Shown here: piece by piece, positions 5,659 to 7,095 of the stretch | Position numbering within the stretch: the first letter of the stretch is position 1 | How the letters are laid out: every line of letters starts with the position of its first letter | NCBI GenBank assembly: GCA_028695865.1 | Contig: JAQVID010000156.1 | Location: 1 to 7,095 of the forward strand | Reading direction: 5' to 3' | DNA length: 7,095 bases | Source: Thermoguttaceae bacterium | GTDB lineage: Bacteria > Planctomycetota > Planctomycetia > Pirellulales > Thermoguttaceae | Notes under the pieces: generated by a model | Databases searched by the model: none | The model's input: only the letters and a program-made list of their open reading frames with translations | What the model was told of the DNA's origin: nothing | Translations under genes and position numbers: made by a program

Positions 5659-6243
5659 TTATTTGACTTCGATTTCAAATGGGGCAATGATCGCGGCATC
5701 GTTCTTGTCGCCTGACCATTTGGGCAGGTCGCATTTCGTCGCGGTCCAACCGGCATGAACAAGCAGACCACTCACCGGAAACGTTTCGCTTATGTTGCCT
5801 GAGAGGGTGCATTTGGCCGGATTGCTTTCTTCGACCGTTACCGATTGCCCTTCTTCTGAAGTTGAAAGCGGGCGTATCGCGAAGAACCGTTCGAGTACCG
5901 CGGCGGCATCGTCGTGCACGGCCAGACAAGCGGCTCCGATTTCCTGCGGGGAATAGCCTTGCAACGATTCCTTGATAAAATCGATGAACCGGGCTTCCCT
6001 CTGGAGTGCCGTGAGCAAGGTTATTGCTTCCGATTGCGGAGAAGCTTGTTGAGCTGCCGGCTTGGGACCAGACTTCGGCGGGGCCTGAACCGTTTCGGCC
6101 TGTTGGGGCGACGATGATTCGGTGGTCAGGCTTTTGCCGTCTTCCGCCACATGGTCACCATGCAGCACGGCAGCCAGTTGGTCTGCTTTACTGGAACTGC
6201 CCAGTAAGATAAAAAACGCTTTGAAAGCATCGCCCGGACGCAT
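5659..6243 (-). CDS. DUF2760 domain-containing protein
   Basis: This is a 194-residue protein of unknown function. Residues about 73-194 look like DUF2760: a helical start (LLTALQREARFIDFIKES, 76-93), a G-A-A-C-L-A-V-H helix (103-110), then a beta-rich half with a Gly-Trp (165-166) and the ending I-x-A-P-F-E-I-E-V (186-193). Before the domain are a short hydrophobic N-terminal segment (MRPGDAFKAFFILLG) and a low-complexity Ser/Pro/Gln/Ala linker (about 42-72). The start is supported by AAGGA at 6249-6253, 5 nt before ATG. From memory, family members are often found near Hsp70/DnaK-like genes, and none is visible here. No catalytic motif can be named. Neighbours are an MBL hydrolase upstream and yqhD downstream, each separated by more than 100 nt, so operon membership is doubtful. 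Confidence 0.8.
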   Translation of the reverse strand: MRPGDAFKAFFILLGSSSKADQLAAVLHGDHVAEDGKSLTTESSSPQQAETVQAPPKSGPKPAAQQASPQSEAITLLTALQREARFIDFIKESLQGYSPQEIGAACLAVHDDAAAVLERFFAIRPLSTSEEGQSVTVEESNPAKCTLSGNISETFPVSGLLVHAGWTATKCDLPKWSGDKNDAAIIAPFEIEVK

Positions 6244-6305
6244 ATTTTTCCTTTCGTTGGATTTCTTCTTTTTATTTCCGATTCTTCAGTAATTAGCAAT
6301 TGCGA

Positions 6306-6330
6306 CCCCGTTTACCTTCGGAAAACGGGG
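6306..6330. other. Strong hairpin in the MBL-DUF2760 intergenic gap
   Basis: The arms CCCCGTTT (6306-6313) and AAACGGGG (6323-6330) are perfectly complementary over 8 bp around a 9-nt loop. Read on the plus strand, the loop contains C-TTCG-G, the exceptionally stable UUCG tetraloop arrangement. Neither strand has a T-run directly after it, so it is not a standard intrinsic terminator. It lies about 80 nt after the hydrolase stop and 63 nt before the DUF2760 start, so it could be a transcript 3' end or part of a leader. Nothing else recognisable was seen in the rest of the 6244-6408 gap. Confidence 0.55.
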
Positions 6331-6408
6331 AATCTCAGGCCGCACAACATGAAAAATCAAGTACAACCGTGTAGCCTTGAGTAAATGGAACGGAGGTGGT
6401 CCCTCTTT

Positions 6409-7095
6409 TTACATCATCATCATTCCGCCTTTTCCGGAAGAATCTTTTTTCTGTTCCTGTTTATCCCCGGAAATGCCTGATTTTTTGGGCTTGGAAATGA
6501 ACGGACCGTAAACGGCTTTAACGGTCATGTTTTCGTTGGAGGCGTCAAGGAAGTACACCTTGTATTTTTTGCCTTCATCGTAAACCTTAATGACAACGTG
6601 ACCGCCATCCTCTTTCACGCAGCTTCGCCACGGAGCCCCTTTGAACATATCTTTTCGCACGGCAGGGAACATGGTCGGGCAGATAATACGGTCTTCCTGA
6701 TAATCGGCTTTGGACGTCATGTTCGTCATCGTATTGTCCTGAATATGGAGATTGTCCCAGACACACATGACATAGACGTTAGCCTGTACATTTTTGACGA
6801 AGCCGGGCGTCATGGCGTCTTTATACGAGTGATGATTGGCCTTGCAGACATCGACCGGACCAACTCCGGCTCCCACCCATTCTTCAAGACCAAGATCGTT
6901 GCCCGCGTCGTCGAGCATCTTGCCGCTGACATCTCCCGCCGTATAATAGCGGAACGGACCGTAACCGATCAAAACGCCTATGCTTAACATGTTTTCGCTG
7001 ATAACCGGTTTTTTGTTGTTCGGATAGAGATCGAAGAAACTCTGGGTTTCCTCTCCGTCTCCGGTCCAAACTTCACCGTTACCACAAATATTTTG
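6409..7095 (-). CDS. ComEC-like metallo-beta-lactamase-fold hydrolase, C-terminal part (5' end cut by window edge)
   Basis: The reading frame is open to the window edge, so the first 228 visible residues are a C-terminal fragment and the Met at 6990 is internal. Fragment residues 34-55 (Glu-Asn...Ser, then ...TAGD) match the beta-strand plus motif IV Asp of the ComEC/Rec2-type MBL family, whose usual form is EN..S..L..yG..rfLltGD. Residues 81-91 (VDVCKANHHSY) match the motif V His pair, normally HHGS. A W-D-x-x-H stretch at 113-117 also fits this family. The upstream HxHxDH metal motif would lie outside the window. Such stand-alone hydrolases act on phosphoesters or nucleic acid in known cases, but the substrate here cannot be told. 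The C-terminus ends in a Lys/Ser/Gly-rich tail (about 201-224) and four Met. The 165-nt gap downstream suggests a separate unit from the DUF2760 gene. The family is fairly sure and the function is not. Confidence 0.8.
   Translation of the reverse strand, partial: QNICGNGEVWTGDGEETQSFFDLYPNNKKPVISENMLSIGVLIGYGPFRYYTAGDVSGKMLDDAGNDLGLEEWVGAGVGPVDVCKANHHSYKDAMTPGFVKNVQANVYVMCVWDNLHIQDNTMTNMTSKADYQEDRIICPTMFPAVRKDMFKGAPWRSCVKEDGGHVVIKVYDEGKKYKVYFLDASNENMTVKAVYGPFISKPKKSGISGDKQEQKKDSSGKGGMMMM

Noticed and set aside
6988..6990. ATG at 6990 as the start of the MBL hydrolase gene
   Set aside because: The frame stays open to the window edge, the family motif (E-N...S) begins just before this Met, and the metal-binding N-terminal half would be missing.
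1..7095. CRISPR array, tRNA, rRNA, transposase or phage genes
   Set aside because: No regularly spaced repeats, cloverleaf-like structure, ribosomal RNA signature or mobile-element protein was seen on either strand.

Overview
The window appears to be bacterial chromosome. Every supportable gene lies on the minus strand, and several have clear AAGGAG-type ribosome binding sites. Base composition looks balanced, roughly half GC by eye. Two traits hint at the Planctomycetota/Verrucomicrobiota/Lentisphaerota group: PLP-dependent DegT-family enzymes carrying twin-arginine signals, and secreted xylose-isomerase-like TIM barrels next to DegT genes. This taxonomic guess is an inference from gene content and is not proven. 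Nothing visible looks like phage, plasmid or an insertion-sequence transposase.

Layout in transcription order (high to low coordinates): (1) the C-terminal part of a ComEC-like metallo-beta-lactamase-fold hydrolase, cut by the window edge; (2) a 165-nt gap with a strong hairpin; (3) a DUF2760 protein of unknown function; (4) a 123-nt gap with a promoter-like sequence overlapped by a dyad; (5) a YqhD/BdhA-type NADPH-dependent alcohol/aldehyde dehydrogenase; (6) a 450-nt non-coding stretch that starts with a 14-nt tandem duplication across the yqhD stop, continues with a palindrome-rich repeat block, and ends with a TTGACA promoter candidate and a leader with two hairpins; (7) a secreted sugar isomerase/epimerase-like protein; (8) a 272-nt gap containing a 13-bp perfect inverted repeat around 84 nt (MITE-like or a structured RNA); (9) a cytoplasmic DegT/DnrJ/EryC1/StrS aminotransferase; (10) 49 nt later, a second DegT-family aminotransferase with a twin-arginine export signal, cut at the window start.

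The most interesting part is the isomerase - DegT - Tat-DegT cluster. All three proteins keep their catalytic or metal-binding residues. The isomerase and one aminotransferase carry export signals of different types (Sec-like and Tat), and the other aminotransferase has none. Both aminotransferases have the N-terminal GG-x-x-A / W-P layout seen in the inosose (cyclitol) and keto-sugar aminotransferase branch. A pathway handling a keto-sugar or cyclitol, with part of the chemistry in the periplasm, is a reasonable inference. The substrate cannot be read from the sequence. The upstream half (MBL hydrolase, DUF2760, YqhD) shows no clear functional link to this cluster and seems to be separate transcription units.
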